Source of the DNA: Coemansia sp. RSA 1804
Lineage: Eukaryota > Kickxellomycota > Kickxellomycetes > Kickxellales > Kickxellaceae
Reading direction: 5' to 3'
DNA length: 30,549 bases
Assembly (NCBI GenBank): GCA_027578815.1
Contig: JANBTH010000152.1
Span: 1 to 30,549 of the forward strand
Each line of letters opens with the position of its first letter. The first letter of the stretch is position 1. The notes under the pieces are model-generated. The model made no database searches. It saw only the letters and a list, made by a program, of their open reading frames with translations, and was not told where the DNA came from. A program made the position numbers and the translations under genes. Shown in pieces: positions 16,125-25,199 of the stretch.

Positions 16125-19100
16125 TCAGTGTGCCGACCACAGGCTATCCGTTATCTTGCGGATAAGTCGCCGACGCGATAAAAGATCCAACAGCACAGAG
16201 AACATGCTTGCGTTGGCGCCCTGCAGCGCTTGTGCACCCGATTCGGTTGCTGCTGCCACAATATCGTCCAGAGCCCAGATCCGCTGGTCTTGCGCCTTGA
16301 CAAGGTCGTACAGTGCTGAAAGTTGCAGCGATGCAGGCGGCTCGCGGAACGCTGGCGGAAACATATCCACCGAAAACGTAGTCACCAGAGGCGCACCCGC
16401 TTCAGAGAACGACGATGCGGTTACAGACATTGCAGAATTCCTAGTCACGTCCTCTTCGTCCTCGTCCATTACGCTGTGCCGTCTCGACAGCGCCTGCTCC
16501 ATCGGCTCCAAGTCTCGGCTGTCCTCTGGATCAGACTGGTTGTGGTCAACAGAACCTTCTGCAACTTGTGCTGCGCGCTGGAGCATCTCGCGTGTCGGGA
16601 GAATGGTTGTTGTTCCGTCGATACTCGATGCATGGTTGAAGCTCTCAAAGTCATTATGCTCAATAGTGATGCTGCTCTCGTTCATTTGCGAATCGGCAGT
16701 CTGCATCCCGCGCTCTGCTCCTCCTACTCCTCCTACCATCCCGATCCCAGGCGTATCGTATGTTGATGTGGCATCTGGTCCAAGCACGGCGGTGTTGCTG
16801 CGGCTTGTGCGTTCCGCGCTTATGACCTCTTGTGTAGGTTGTTCTCGCGTTGACTCCAATCCCTGGTGGTTGCTCCAAGACCGCGTTGACAACGGATACG
16901 CAACATTGCCTCCTTGTTGTTCGGATTGCACAGAAGATGGCGCCAGTCTGTGGTGGTTGCCAATCCCATTGGTGCTGTGCTGTGCAGCTGGACGCGCATT
17001 ATTGCGTTCAGGCGTTGGGCCAAACGGATCATCCTCGTCAAAGGCACCGCTTGGATCAAGCGCATGGAACCGCGATGCTGCTGTACTTGTGGTTGCCTGA
17101 GCGGGAGGCGGTGGTGGTGTTGTTGCTGTTGGCTGGTTGCTGTTGCTTTGGTTTCTAGCAAGCATTGCTTGTCGGCTGCGGAGCGCCAGCGGTGACATGT
17201 GTCCGATGGTCATGTTTTCGTTGTCCATCTCTTCAATGTCCATCCGAATCATGTTTCTGCCTGCACCGAATGTCCGACGAGGCTGGATACCAGCTGCCCG
17301 TGCAGCTGCGCCAACCGCTCTAGCTGGAACTCCGCCCCCTACTGCTGCCGCCGCCGCGGCTGGTGCCGCTACCGCTGGCACTGGTACTGCTTGTGCTGTT
17401 GTTGTCTGAACACGCTCGATATCATGACTCCCGCTGTTACTGGTTAGTTCGGCCACAGATACAGGAGGCCTCTCCAGATCAGTCGTTATCTTTGGCGGCG
17501 AGGGGATGTCATCCTCGAAGTCGTCCAATACATCTCGATCCTCATCCAACGCGCCAGCAGCCTCAACCTCTCCACTGCTGTCTTCCACAGCCTCCTGCTT
17601 AATTGAAGCCGCGTCATCGCCAGCAGCAATCCTCTTGTCAGCATCGCTTATTGCTTCAACCTCGTCCAAAAGCTCCTCCATGTCAGCAACAAGATTCTTC
17701 ACTTGAGCAACCTCCTCTGGCCTGGGCTCAGTGGTAGGACTGGCGTACTTGTTGGCCAGGGCATTCATCTCGCTTTCGTCCATATGGTCGCTGACACTTG
17801 GTGCCACATCGCTCTTAGCAATCGACACTGGTGGCTGGGCGACACTCCGACTTCTAACACTGGCGCTTCTCCGCGATGTTGCCGCCGAAACCGGTGCTGC
17901 CTGTGGATTATTGGGACTGTCATACCTCTTGATAAGAGTGTTTATCTCGTCAAGGATATCGTCGTCGTCGTCGTCCTCCTCCTCCTCTTCTCCGTCGTTG
18001 CCGATACTACCCTCGTGTTCAGCCTGGCCGGATCTCCGTTTACCGCCAGTGCTTGCTGGAACCTTGCCGATTCCACGTGCTGGCGCAATTCTGCGCGACT
18101 TTGGGAGAACAAAGGTGGTTGTGTGCGGAGGGCTTGTATCTGGCATCAGATCAACGGTTCCCATGGACGAGGTGTTATTCGACGCAAACGATATAGCGCT
18201 TCCCGGCGGACCGCCGCCATACCGCGATGAGCGAGCGCTTGACTTTGGGTTCACAAGGGCGCGCATCATCGACAGCGGGGTTCTAGGCGTACCGCTCTCG
18301 TATCTAGCTTCCCTGCCAGGCGTTCCTAGTCGACGCTTCTTCGCAGACACGCTGAGTTGCTCGGCCATGCGCTTGAGATTGCGCACACGGGGCGTTGACG
18401 GATACATGTCACTCTCGTGCTTCGTGTTGTTTGAGGCCTTCCTGGCAGATCCTATTCGAAGCTCCTCGGTCATGAATCGAGATGTCAGTTGCGGGGTGTC
18501 GATCTCAGCGTCAATGTCGATTACGCTTTCGTTGTCATCGTCGGCTGCACCATTGGTCCTGGCCCCATACGACGTGGCTTCATTGGGGAATCTGGCAGTT
18601 ATGTCGCCCTTGTGCGCCTGCTCCTCCAGCGCCATCCGCTGTGCCAGCGCCAAAGGCATCTGGTGCGTCTCATCGTTCTCCACCATTCCATTCTCATAGT
18701 ACCCTTGGTCGTGGGTATACGCGCCAGGATTGCCGTTAGAAGCGCCAGCACCTCCGTCATCGTCGTCGTCAACCTGCTCATCAGCCGCTGCAACGGCCAT
18801 AAAGAACTGTAGCCACGGCTGCGAGGCCTCCAGCAGTTCGCTTGATAGCTTGGCGAGCTTTTCTATCTTGGGCATCACGTCTCTAGCCATCGTTCTCTGG
18901 CAGTGGTCAAAGTTCGCGTCGATAGATTGCAGTGTCAACGTTATCTTCTGCTCAATTTCCTCCAACTGCTCTTCGGGTGAATCGCTTTTTGGCTGCACCA
19001 CAGTTGCTGTGGGCGGAAGTGGCGGCCGACTATAGTCCTCTCGCTTGAGTGCTGCGCTTAGGGCATTGGTGAAGCGGCCGCCTCCAATTCCGCTGCCTGC

Positions 19101-19169
19101 GCTGCTGACGCTGGCTCGGCTGTCTGGTCTTGCAAATAAAAGCTGTTTGTGTTTTCCGTAATGCGACAT
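16125..19169 (-). CDS. ASK1: DASH/Dam1 complex subunit Ask1, strongly extended
   Basis: The 1014-residue protein is a subunit of the DASH/Dam1 ring, which couples kinetochores to microtubule ends in fungi. The conserved Ask1 helices are at about 66-130 (EEQLEEIEQKITLTLQSIDA, then RDVMPKIEKLAKLS and SQPWLQFFMAVA). Further Ask1-like short blocks are DTPQLTSRF (224-232), a TP-rich segment (258-299; STPRVRNLKR, GTPGR, SGTPRTP) and TSPPHTTTFVLPKSRRIAPAR (345-365). The TP sites fit Cdk phosphorylation as known for yeast Ask1. A long disordered part with Asp/Glu runs follows. The last about 85 residues are folded-looking (LSALYDLVKAQDQRIWALDD, MFSVLLDLLSRRRLIRKI). Yeast Ask1 is about 290 residues, so this is more than three times longer. 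ATG 19169-19167 is the first in frame. It diverges from RIF1. Confidence 0.85.
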   Translation of the reverse strand: MSHYGKHKQLLFARPDSRASVSSAGSGIGGGRFTNALSAALKREDYSRPPLPPTATVVQPKSDSPEEQLEEIEQKITLTLQSIDANFDHCQRTMARDVMPKIEKLAKLSSELLEASQPWLQFFMAVAAADEQVDDDDDGGAGASNGNPGAYTHDQGYYENGMVENDETHQMPLALAQRMALEEQAHKGDITARFPNEATSYGARTNGAADDDNESVIDIDAEIDTPQLTSRFMTEELRIGSARKASNNTKHESDMYPSTPRVRNLKRMAEQLSVSAKKRRLGTPGREARYESGTPRTPLSMMRALVNPKSSARSSRYGGGPPGSAISFASNNTSSMGTVDLMPDTSPPHTTTFVLPKSRRIAPARGIGKVPASTGGKRRSGQAEHEGSIGNDGEEEEEDDDDDDILDEINTLIKRYDSPNNPQAAPVSAATSRRSASVRSRSVAQPPVSIAKSDVAPSVSDHMDESEMNALANKYASPTTEPRPEEVAQVKNLVADMEELLDEVEAISDADKRIAAGDDAASIKQEAVEDSSGEVEAAGALDEDRDVLDDFEDDIPSPPKITTDLERPPVSVAELTSNSGSHDIERVQTTTAQAVPVPAVAAPAAAAAAVGGGVPARAVGAAARAAGIQPRRTFGAGRNMIRMDIEEMDNENMTIGHMSPLALRSRQAMLARNQSNSNQPTATTPPPPPAQATTSTAASRFHALDPSGAFDEDDPFGPTPERNNARPAAQHSTNGIGNHHRLAPSSVQSEQQGGNVAYPLSTRSWSNHQGLESTREQPTQEVISAERTSRSNTAVLGPDATSTYDTPGIGMVGGVGGAERGMQTADSQMNESSITIEHNDFESFNHASSIDGTTTILPTREMLQRAAQVAEGSVDHNQSDPEDSRDLEPMEQALSRRHSVMDEDEEDVTRNSAMSVTASSFSEAGAPLVTTFSVDMFPPAFREPPASLQLSALYDLVKAQDQRIWALDDIVAAATESGAQALQGANASMFSVLLDLLSRRRLIRKITDSLWSAH

Positions 19170-19293
19170 CGTTAGAATGGAGAAAGGAGAAAGGACTATG
19201 TGTTATAGAATGAATAAAGGAAAAAAAGAGAAAATGAAGTGGGGGGCGGAAACGAGGGATGTGTTTATTATTATTATTTTGATGCGGGTCCCT

Positions 19294-19301
19294 TTGTTTA
19301 C
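19294..19301 (-). promoter_or_regulatory. Forkhead-type site GTAAACAA
   Basis: TTGTTTAC on the plus strand reads GTAAACAA on the minus strand, the core bound by fungal mitotic forkhead factors (established for Fkh1/2 and Sep1). It lies 125 bases upstream of the ASK1 ATG. A single 8-base match can be chance; its place in a kinetochore-gene promoter raises its value. Confidence 0.4.
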
Positions 19302-19360
19302 GTTAAACGTTTTTCCAAAACTATTTGCGAATTTTCTTGCCTCTTTAAAAAGGCACAGTG

Positions 19361-19376
19361 TGATTAGATCTAATCA
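19361..19376. promoter_or_regulatory. 16-base perfect palindrome TGATTAGATCTAATCA
   Basis: Both strands read the same over 16 bases, giving two inverted TGATTA half-sites centred on AGATCT. This is the pattern of a homodimeric factor such as a homeodomain protein. It lies about midway between the ASK1 and RIF1 starts. Confidence 0.6.
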
Positions 19377-19622
19377 GACGAGTCTCAATTGTGAACTGGC
19401 TGAGCATTTGTGACAACAGAGAAGCGATTGTGACAAAACGCTTCTGAGGCTGGTAATTTTCATCTCAGCCTTTGGTCGCCACTTGCTTTTTCTTCTTTTC
19501 TACAGTTAATATTTGTTTATTATATACCTCATACCTTATTTCTGTTGATCAGCCCCTCCTTTTTTTCGTCTGTTGTTCTTATTGTTGTTCTTATTCTACT
19601 CTTATTTTATTCGCTCGGCGGA

Positions 19623-22600
19623 ATGGCCGGACAAACAGACGCTTCAACGACACCGGCGGAGGTCAAAAGCGCTAGAATAAACATGGTGGAGAGCACGCCG
19701 AAGTCACAACTAGAGAGATTAACAGCCAGTGCGTCATTGAAGCGAGTGCATTTTTCACCACGGAACGAGGAGTTCTACAACGGAATGGTACCGCAGTCAT
19801 CCCCGACCCGAGCACAAAAGCGACCACGCTCACGCGGTATTCTTAAGCACGCAGCTATTCAGGCCGATAATAGGAGCAGCCAGCTAAACCAACAGCAACA
19901 GCAACAGCAATTGATTCCCAGCAGCGATATCGATGGATGCGATCAATTCAACCAGTACGAGCTGTTTGACCAGCTCTCGTCGCCCCTGGATTCGGCAGAC
20001 GTCAGCGGAATGCCCCGGATCCTAAGCGACAAACACAGCTCTGCAGCACGTGTTTTGTTTTCGGCTGGCGCGGTGCTGGAAAACGTGGCAGACAATCAGC
20101 AATCCAATGCCATTGTTGTTCCGTCGGGTCAGCTGTTCAAGGAGGCCGTGGAAAGACTACGGGAGATAGTGCCGACAGATGCGGATGCAAGTCGCCACAT
20201 ATACAAAGCGTACTCCGATATCTACACCGTATTGGCCGATACCAGCGGCGAAACAGCCCTGTCACCGATAGACGGCTATTCAGAGCACATCAATGGACTA
20301 TTGGGCTGTCTGGACAGAGACGTCGGTCGGGTCAACAAGGAGTCGCGGGGCGCTGTGCTGACGGCTATTAAATGCCTGGGCTACTTGGCACACATGGACA
20401 AACTGTCCAGCGTACCGGAAAGCGGGAGCAAGCTTGCCGCTCTGTTGAAAACCATGTGCGCAACGGCGTCAAGGGAGTATGCGGATGACAAGGCGGTGTG
20501 TATGGCTGTCATCTCGTGTATCTGCTTACAGCGGGTACCCGTCCCACCCATCCATTCCGCAGTGGCTGCGATGATTTCGTTCTGCGTGGATGCAATGAGG
20601 ACGTTTGACCGGTCGGTCACGCTAGTCTTCCAATGCCTGACTGCGATCGAGACACTGTTGCGACGGGCGCCGGCGACCACTCGAGGGTTGGCGCACATCT
20701 GGCTGTTCCCTGTTCTTTTCCACATTGTCAGCACAACGCCCGGCGTTCGTGCAAAGGCCGACGATATTGTTAGGCAGAACATGCCGTGGGTCTCGGCCGA
20801 TGCGCATGGCCAGGAAATGGAGAAAAGCGTAGCGGTGTTTCTGGAATCCCAACTTGACGGGTTTGTAGGGCTTTGCGAGCGGCTTCTCGATCGCGGCGAT
20901 TGCCACATCGTGGCTCGTATCTGGGGGATGCTGGTAACCGTATGTGCGCGCCAATGCCGTGCCCGGATGAGCGGGATGCTGCATATCATGCAAAAGTGCT
21001 TCAACTCGGACGATACCCGTGTGCTGGTAGCAGCGCTGATGCAATGGCGATGCCTTATCTACGCATTTCTGGTGCAGGGCCAGCTGGGGCGTCTCAAGTG
21101 CGTCAAACTCGTGATGACGCCTATACTGGCGCTCCTGGCTGCCAACAGCAGGGCTTCAAGCGAAGTGAGGCTGGCAAGCGTTAGGTGCTGGGCAACTCTC
21201 GTGTATGCCCTGGGAGAAGGCATTGACGCCCATATGGATATTGTTACCAGCGTGGCAGCGGCGACTGCTGGCGACCAATGTATCGAGGTGCGCGAAGTTG
21301 TTGCCCGTGTTCTGGCGTCGTTGATGAATCAGATGGTGCTGCCGGAGGAGAAGATTGCAAGATTCGTTATTCCCAAGATGATAATCGGCACCACGACGCT
21401 TGCGGCTGCTGATGGTAAAGCGCTTTCGACAACGCGTGGCCCGTTCTCATCCGACAGTGTGTATTCTGGCGACCACACAGAAACTCTCTGCCGCTATGTC
21501 GTTGGTATATCTGCAAACAGCCCGGTTCTATCTGCATTGACGGATGCGATCATGTCTTTTGTTAAGCAGTATGTTTGCAATCCAGTCCGAGGGGAAACTG
21601 GGAGCAACAGTGGCAGCGATCCACTGCGGTTTGGCGCCCTTTCGCAGCTTTGTAATACGGTCTTACGTGACCCGAAATGGCGGAATGACATTCCGCTTGC
21701 CAATGTCTTTTTTCATTTCACGGGCATTGGTAAACGACCCGCCATTCCGCTCTTGGATGAGCTGGACCTCCATGCTTTTATTAGCTCGCCGTTGTCAGTG
21801 CTCTATGACTCGCTTGTCAGTAATGAACCCGGCAGTTTGCTGGCTGCCGTTAAACCCGACATGTGTCCAGTTACGTGGGTTTCGTCTCTACAAGTTCTCT
21901 CGTACTTGGAAGCTATTCCAGCGGTGTATATAAGGATACTTTTATCCAAGCTGCTGGGTTCGTCGAGTATACCCACTGAGAGCACGGTTAGTGCTACTCA
22001 TGAGTGTATCAGGAGGTGCACACAATTGGTACTGGACTCTTCGACTCATGTTGATCCAATACCCATGCCAAGAGGATTGTGTATAATGTTTGATATCATT
22101 GAAGGGCTTTTGCTCTATCTCGATCTATCGTCCAAAACACAAGTTGCGTTGGTTACTGATACATTGAATCTGATGATGAATCCCATCACCAAGCACGTGG
22201 GCGACATTTCTGGATCTAATGTACAGTTAGAAGTGGGGATTGAAGCAACTGTGTTTAGACGTGTTCTGGATATACGTAGTACCTTTCTACTCTGCTGTAC
22301 ACAGGAGGTGCGGCTGGCGTTTTGTTCGTCGCACCGGAAATTATATGGATGCGGCAAGTTCTGGGTCAGTGCGTTGACATCCGTGAAAGAATGGGTCAAA
22401 GAAGGAGCAGCAGTTGATTGGAATCTGGTGGAAGTAGTCTTAGCGCTCTGTTATGGCCAAAAGGTGTATGTGGGGGAGGAGCCGGATGAAATATGCTGCA
22501 AGGAGCTCCTTCGTATTATAGCGGGGTTGGCATTAGCAATCGCACAGGACGATCCAGAGGGGTCGACGAACGACCGCTCAATAACTCCTTCTGATGCAGA

Positions 22601-23420
22601 TACATGTATTGATGAGATTCAAAGTCGGGGGATTTCTGCACTTTTGGCGCATTGCTCCGACAAGAAGGTGCTTGAAAGACTGAACTCGCATCGAATTGCT
22701 CAGCTTGTGAATATTTTCAGCGCCATTGTCAGCCTACTATGTCTCTCATCCACGGCCCCACTCGCTGACAGGCACTTCTTTTCCGAGAGTGTAAAGTGTG
22801 TGCCATTTGGCGGTGACGTAGAGTCTGTGGATATGCTTCTCCAGCGGTCCAGCAGGATATGCGAGGATACGAAGGACGAGGGTGCGAAGACGGAGCTGTC
22901 GATGGCCGTTGTGGCACTGACTATACTTGACCAGCTGAGATCGAGCGTACAAGGCGAAACCAGCATTGTTAGTCGTAGTATCGAGTTGAACATTGACGCG
23001 TCTGAGGAGAATGACTTGGCCAACATCGCTGCTGCTGAAACAGTTCTAGAAGATTTGGCAGTGCTGTCAGAAGATGAGGATGTAGCATCTATTACGTCGC
23101 CTTCAAAACGCAGTTCTCCGGAGGATAACCCAAAGAGTGAGGATCCAAGCGAGATCCAAAGCGTTAGCAGGCCAGGAGCGGAGGAAGCAACGTTGCAGCG
23201 GCTGTATGGGTTTCTTGAGCAGCTGGAGCAAGGGCTGTGCGACACGAATGAGATTGGGCTGGACGGTCTGCTGGCGGTCCAGGAACGTATATTTGGCATC
23301 CAGCAGCGCCTATGCGTGTCAATGAAAGCAAAACAACATATCGTGAATAGCAGCCGATTGCCTTTTGCTGACGACGACCCTTTGCGCACAGACACAACAG
23401 GCACCGGTTTTGACAAGTGA
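19623..23420 (+). CDS. RIF1: Rif1-like protein (Rif1_N HEAT domain) with N-terminal PP1-docking motifs
   Basis: The 1265-residue protein is Rif1-like: a chromatin protein that in yeasts limits telomere length and delays late replication origins by recruiting phosphatase PP1. The N-terminus has RVHF (41-44), fitting the RVxF docking motif, and GILK (72-75), fitting the SILK-type motif. Both lie in a basic, SP-containing tail, in the same order as reported for budding yeast Rif1. A Gln run follows (about 90-97). From about residue 175 to 640 there is helical-repeat sequence of Rif1_N type (LLGCLDRDVGRVNKESRGAV, IWLFPVLFHIVSTTPGVRAK, ASVRCWATLVYAL), and further helical sequence continues to about 1110. 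The tail is acidic. ATG 19623 is the first in frame; Met21 is an alternative. The assignment rests on pattern, without an alignment. Confidence 0.75.
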   Translation: MAGQTDASTTPAEVKSARINMVESTPKSQLERLTASASLKRVHFSPRNEEFYNGMVPQSSPTRAQKRPRSRGILKHAAIQADNRSSQLNQQQQQQQLIPSSDIDGCDQFNQYELFDQLSSPLDSADVSGMPRILSDKHSSAARVLFSAGAVLENVADNQQSNAIVVPSGQLFKEAVERLREIVPTDADASRHIYKAYSDIYTVLADTSGETALSPIDGYSEHINGLLGCLDRDVGRVNKESRGAVLTAIKCLGYLAHMDKLSSVPESGSKLAALLKTMCATASREYADDKAVCMAVISCICLQRVPVPPIHSAVAAMISFCVDAMRTFDRSVTLVFQCLTAIETLLRRAPATTRGLAHIWLFPVLFHIVSTTPGVRAKADDIVRQNMPWVSADAHGQEMEKSVAVFLESQLDGFVGLCERLLDRGDCHIVARIWGMLVTVCARQCRARMSGMLHIMQKCFNSDDTRVLVAALMQWRCLIYAFLVQGQLGRLKCVKLVMTPILALLAANSRASSEVRLASVRCWATLVYALGEGIDAHMDIVTSVAAATAGDQCIEVREVVARVLASLMNQMVLPEEKIARFVIPKMIIGTTTLAAADGKALSTTRGPFSSDSVYSGDHTETLCRYVVGISANSPVLSALTDAIMSFVKQYVCNPVRGETGSNSGSDPLRFGALSQLCNTVLRDPKWRNDIPLANVFFHFTGIGKRPAIPLLDELDLHAFISSPLSVLYDSLVSNEPGSLLAAVKPDMCPVTWVSSLQVLSYLEAIPAVYIRILLSKLLGSSSIPTESTVSATHECIRRCTQLVLDSSTHVDPIPMPRGLCIMFDIIEGLLLYLDLSSKTQVALVTDTLNLMMNPITKHVGDISGSNVQLEVGIEATVFRRVLDIRSTFLLCCTQEVRLAFCSSHRKLYGCGKFWVSALTSVKEWVKEGAAVDWNLVEVVLALCYGQKVYVGEEPDEICCKELLRIIAGLALAIAQDDPEGSTNDRSITPSDADTCIDEIQSRGISALLAHCSDKKVLERLNSHRIAQLVNIFSAIVSLLCLSSTAPLADRHFFSESVKCVPFGGDVESVDMLLQRSSRICEDTKDEGAKTELSMAVVALTILDQLRSSVQGETSIVSRSIELNIDASEENDLANIAAAETVLEDLAVLSEDEDVASITSPSKRSSPEDNPKSEDPSEIQSVSRPGAEEATLQRLYGFLEQLEQGLCDTNEIGLDGLLAVQERIFGIQQRLCVSMKAKQHIVNSSRLPFADDDPLRTDTTGTGFDK

Positions 23421-23657
23421 ATGGGAGAAAAGGGAAGAAAAAGCTATGAAAATGTTTAATGCGTCATCCTTCCAAGCTCACCTTTTCCCCTTTTCGTTTT
23501 TCTCTTTAATTAGTGGTTTTCTTTTTTCCTGCCTTTTCTTCATCTCTTTCTCATTGCGCTTGGCATTTTATCCTACACATATTCATTCCCCTTTTAACTA
23601 CATTTTATTACATCAATTTCTTTTCTCTATTTTATTTTCTGTGCATTGAGAGGAAAG
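23421..23657 (+). promoter_or_regulatory. RIF1-VPS17 intergenic CT-rich leader
   Basis: This 237-base gap between tandem genes is almost wholly pyrimidine-rich from about 23470 to 23640. It must include the RIF1 3' end and the VPS17 promoter. The short spacing suggests a compact promoter. Confidence 0.5.
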
Positions 23658-25199
23658 ATGTTTAGCGGAGAAGAAATTGACCCTCATCGAGAGGCGTCAA
23701 GCCAGCAGAACACAGTACGACAGTCAATCTATGAGGACGAGAACATTTCGAATCCCTTCGCATCAGAAGGCAGAAGCGATGGGGCTTGGGAGACACAGGA
23801 GCACGATGGTCATAACGACGAAAGTGGAGGCATAGGCGGCGGTCTACATAGCTCAGACGGCGTTCAAGCAAGCAGCGAAAGCCAAAACACACATGCGGGT
23901 GCAACAGAAGCAGCAGGCGCAAATCCTCCGAAGCCGGCACCGGTGCTTAAATTTACAGTCAGCCATGTGGTGGACCGCTCTAAACGAGCCCCCGGGTTTA
24001 CGTTTGACGTAGCAACAAACCTGCCCGGATACAAGATGCGCAAGTACAGCGGGGTGGAGAGGAGCCAGATAGAGTTTGAGCGATTGGAGACGCATTTGCG
24101 TGCCACATATCCAGAATGCCTGGTGCCTACGCTGGGACCCGGGACAACGGTGTCTAAATACGTGCCGGATTTCCAGAACGAGCGGCTGGTTGTGCTGTTG
24201 CTCCAGCAGTGGCTGCACAGGGTGGCCACGCATCCTATTTTCCAGCGGGACTACGAGTTGCGGCAGTTTGTGGAGGCGCCGTTTGCATTCAGTCCGTCTC
24301 TTGCGCTGTCTTCTGCAGCTGCGGCGGCAGGAGGGTCGGGACTGTCGATAACGGCGCAGGGCAGCGGAGCGGGTGGCGGAGGAGGGCTGTTCTCGTGGGG
24401 CAGACCCAGACATCCGCGACTGGTGCGCAGCGCAAACCCAACGCCGTTCGAGCACCACCTTGAGCTGACGTCAGACAACCTGGAGGTATTCCAGAAGAAC
24501 ATTGCGGATGCGCGGCGGTGGCATGGGCGGCTAGCCAGGACGCGGGCGCGGCTGTCGGTGGATCTGAAGGATGTCGGCACAAAGCTCGTGTCGGTAGGCG
24601 TGGTTGACCATAATGCACAGCTAGGCCGCTCATTCAAGCGTCTGGGAAAGTGCTATTTCCACCTTGGTGCATGTGCCTTTACACAGTCAAACCTCGAGGG
24701 TTCGCGGCCAATAGCTGTCGAAGACATATACACGCTGGCTGGCGATAACGTGCAAAAGACGATGAACAACAGACAGCTTATTTTCACGGAGCACCAGGTT
24801 GCCCAGCGCCAGTTGGAGCGCAAGCGCCAGGCGGTGGCAGTGCTTCGGGCGTCGTCTAACATTAGCACCGATCAGGCGCAGGAGACGCTGGCCGAGTTCA
24901 ATGCTGCGCAGGCGGAGGCTGACGGCAAGCGCCAAAGAGCCGAGCGTGTTGACAAGGTGCTGGCTGCTGACCTGCGCGCCTTTGAGTACTACCGCGAGAG
25001 CGATATTAGAGCCATGTTTAGCGCGCTTGGGAGAGAGCAGCTGCAGATAGAGCGCCAGGCCCTGGGCGAGCTAAAGGCCGCGCTGGCTTTTGTTGGGACC
25101 TCGAGCAAGAGCAGCGACATCGGGAGCACCAACAACAACAACAGCAACAATACTAATAACGGCACCAGCCATGGCCATGGTGGTGGTGCAGCCATGTAG
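23658..25199 (+). CDS. VPS17: Vps17-like sorting nexin (PX-BAR, retromer)
   Basis: The 513-residue PX-BAR sorting nexin most resembles Vps17, the partner of Vps5 in the retromer membrane coat that recycles cargo from endosomes to the Golgi. The N-terminus is disordered and contains SNPFA (31-35). The PX domain spans about 97-208 (KFTVSHVV, FTFDVATNLPGYKMRKYSGV, IEFERLETHLRATYPECLVP, LVVLLLQQWLHRVATHPI). A Gly/Ala/Ser-rich insert (216-247) separates it from a helical BAR region at about 265-480. The FDV.TNLP block at the start of the PX core is the feature that points to Vps17 rather than Vps5 or Snx4. The usual basic R-R/K-Y motif is replaced by VERSQIEF, so PI3P binding may be weak. The Asn-rich C-terminus is low complexity. 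The first ATG is 23658. Confidence 0.85.
   Translation: MFSGEEIDPHREASSQQNTVRQSIYEDENISNPFASEGRSDGAWETQEHDGHNDESGGIGGGLHSSDGVQASSESQNTHAGATEAAGANPPKPAPVLKFTVSHVVDRSKRAPGFTFDVATNLPGYKMRKYSGVERSQIEFERLETHLRATYPECLVPTLGPGTTVSKYVPDFQNERLVVLLLQQWLHRVATHPIFQRDYELRQFVEAPFAFSPSLALSSAAAAAGGSGLSITAQGSGAGGGGGLFSWGRPRHPRLVRSANPTPFEHHLELTSDNLEVFQKNIADARRWHGRLARTRARLSVDLKDVGTKLVSVGVVDHNAQLGRSFKRLGKCYFHLGACAFTQSNLEGSRPIAVEDIYTLAGDNVQKTMNNRQLIFTEHQVAQRQLERKRQAVAVLRASSNISTDQAQETLAEFNAAQAEADGKRQRAERVDKVLAADLRAFEYYRESDIRAMFSALGREQLQIERQALGELKAALAFVGTSSKSSDIGSTNNNNSNNTNNGTSHGHGGGAAM

Larger units (their letters stand above)
19170..19622. promoter_or_regulatory. Bidirectional promoter of ASK1 and RIF1
   Basis: This 453-base gap separates the two divergent start codons. 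The ASK1 side is purine-rich on the plus strand (19177-19260) and the RIF1 side pyrimidine-rich (19480-19620), so both genes have a CT-rich sense leader. Between them lie a forkhead-type site, an ACGTT-A-AACGT inverted repeat (19300-19310) and a 16-base perfect palindrome (19361-19376). The arrangement suggests shared, possibly cell-cycle, control. That is inference. Confidence 0.65.

Noticed and set aside
17731..18699. 322-codon plus-strand ORF opposite ASK1
   Set aside because: Ser/Leu/Arg-rich shadow of the low-complexity part of ASK1, with no domain and no promoter-like leader.
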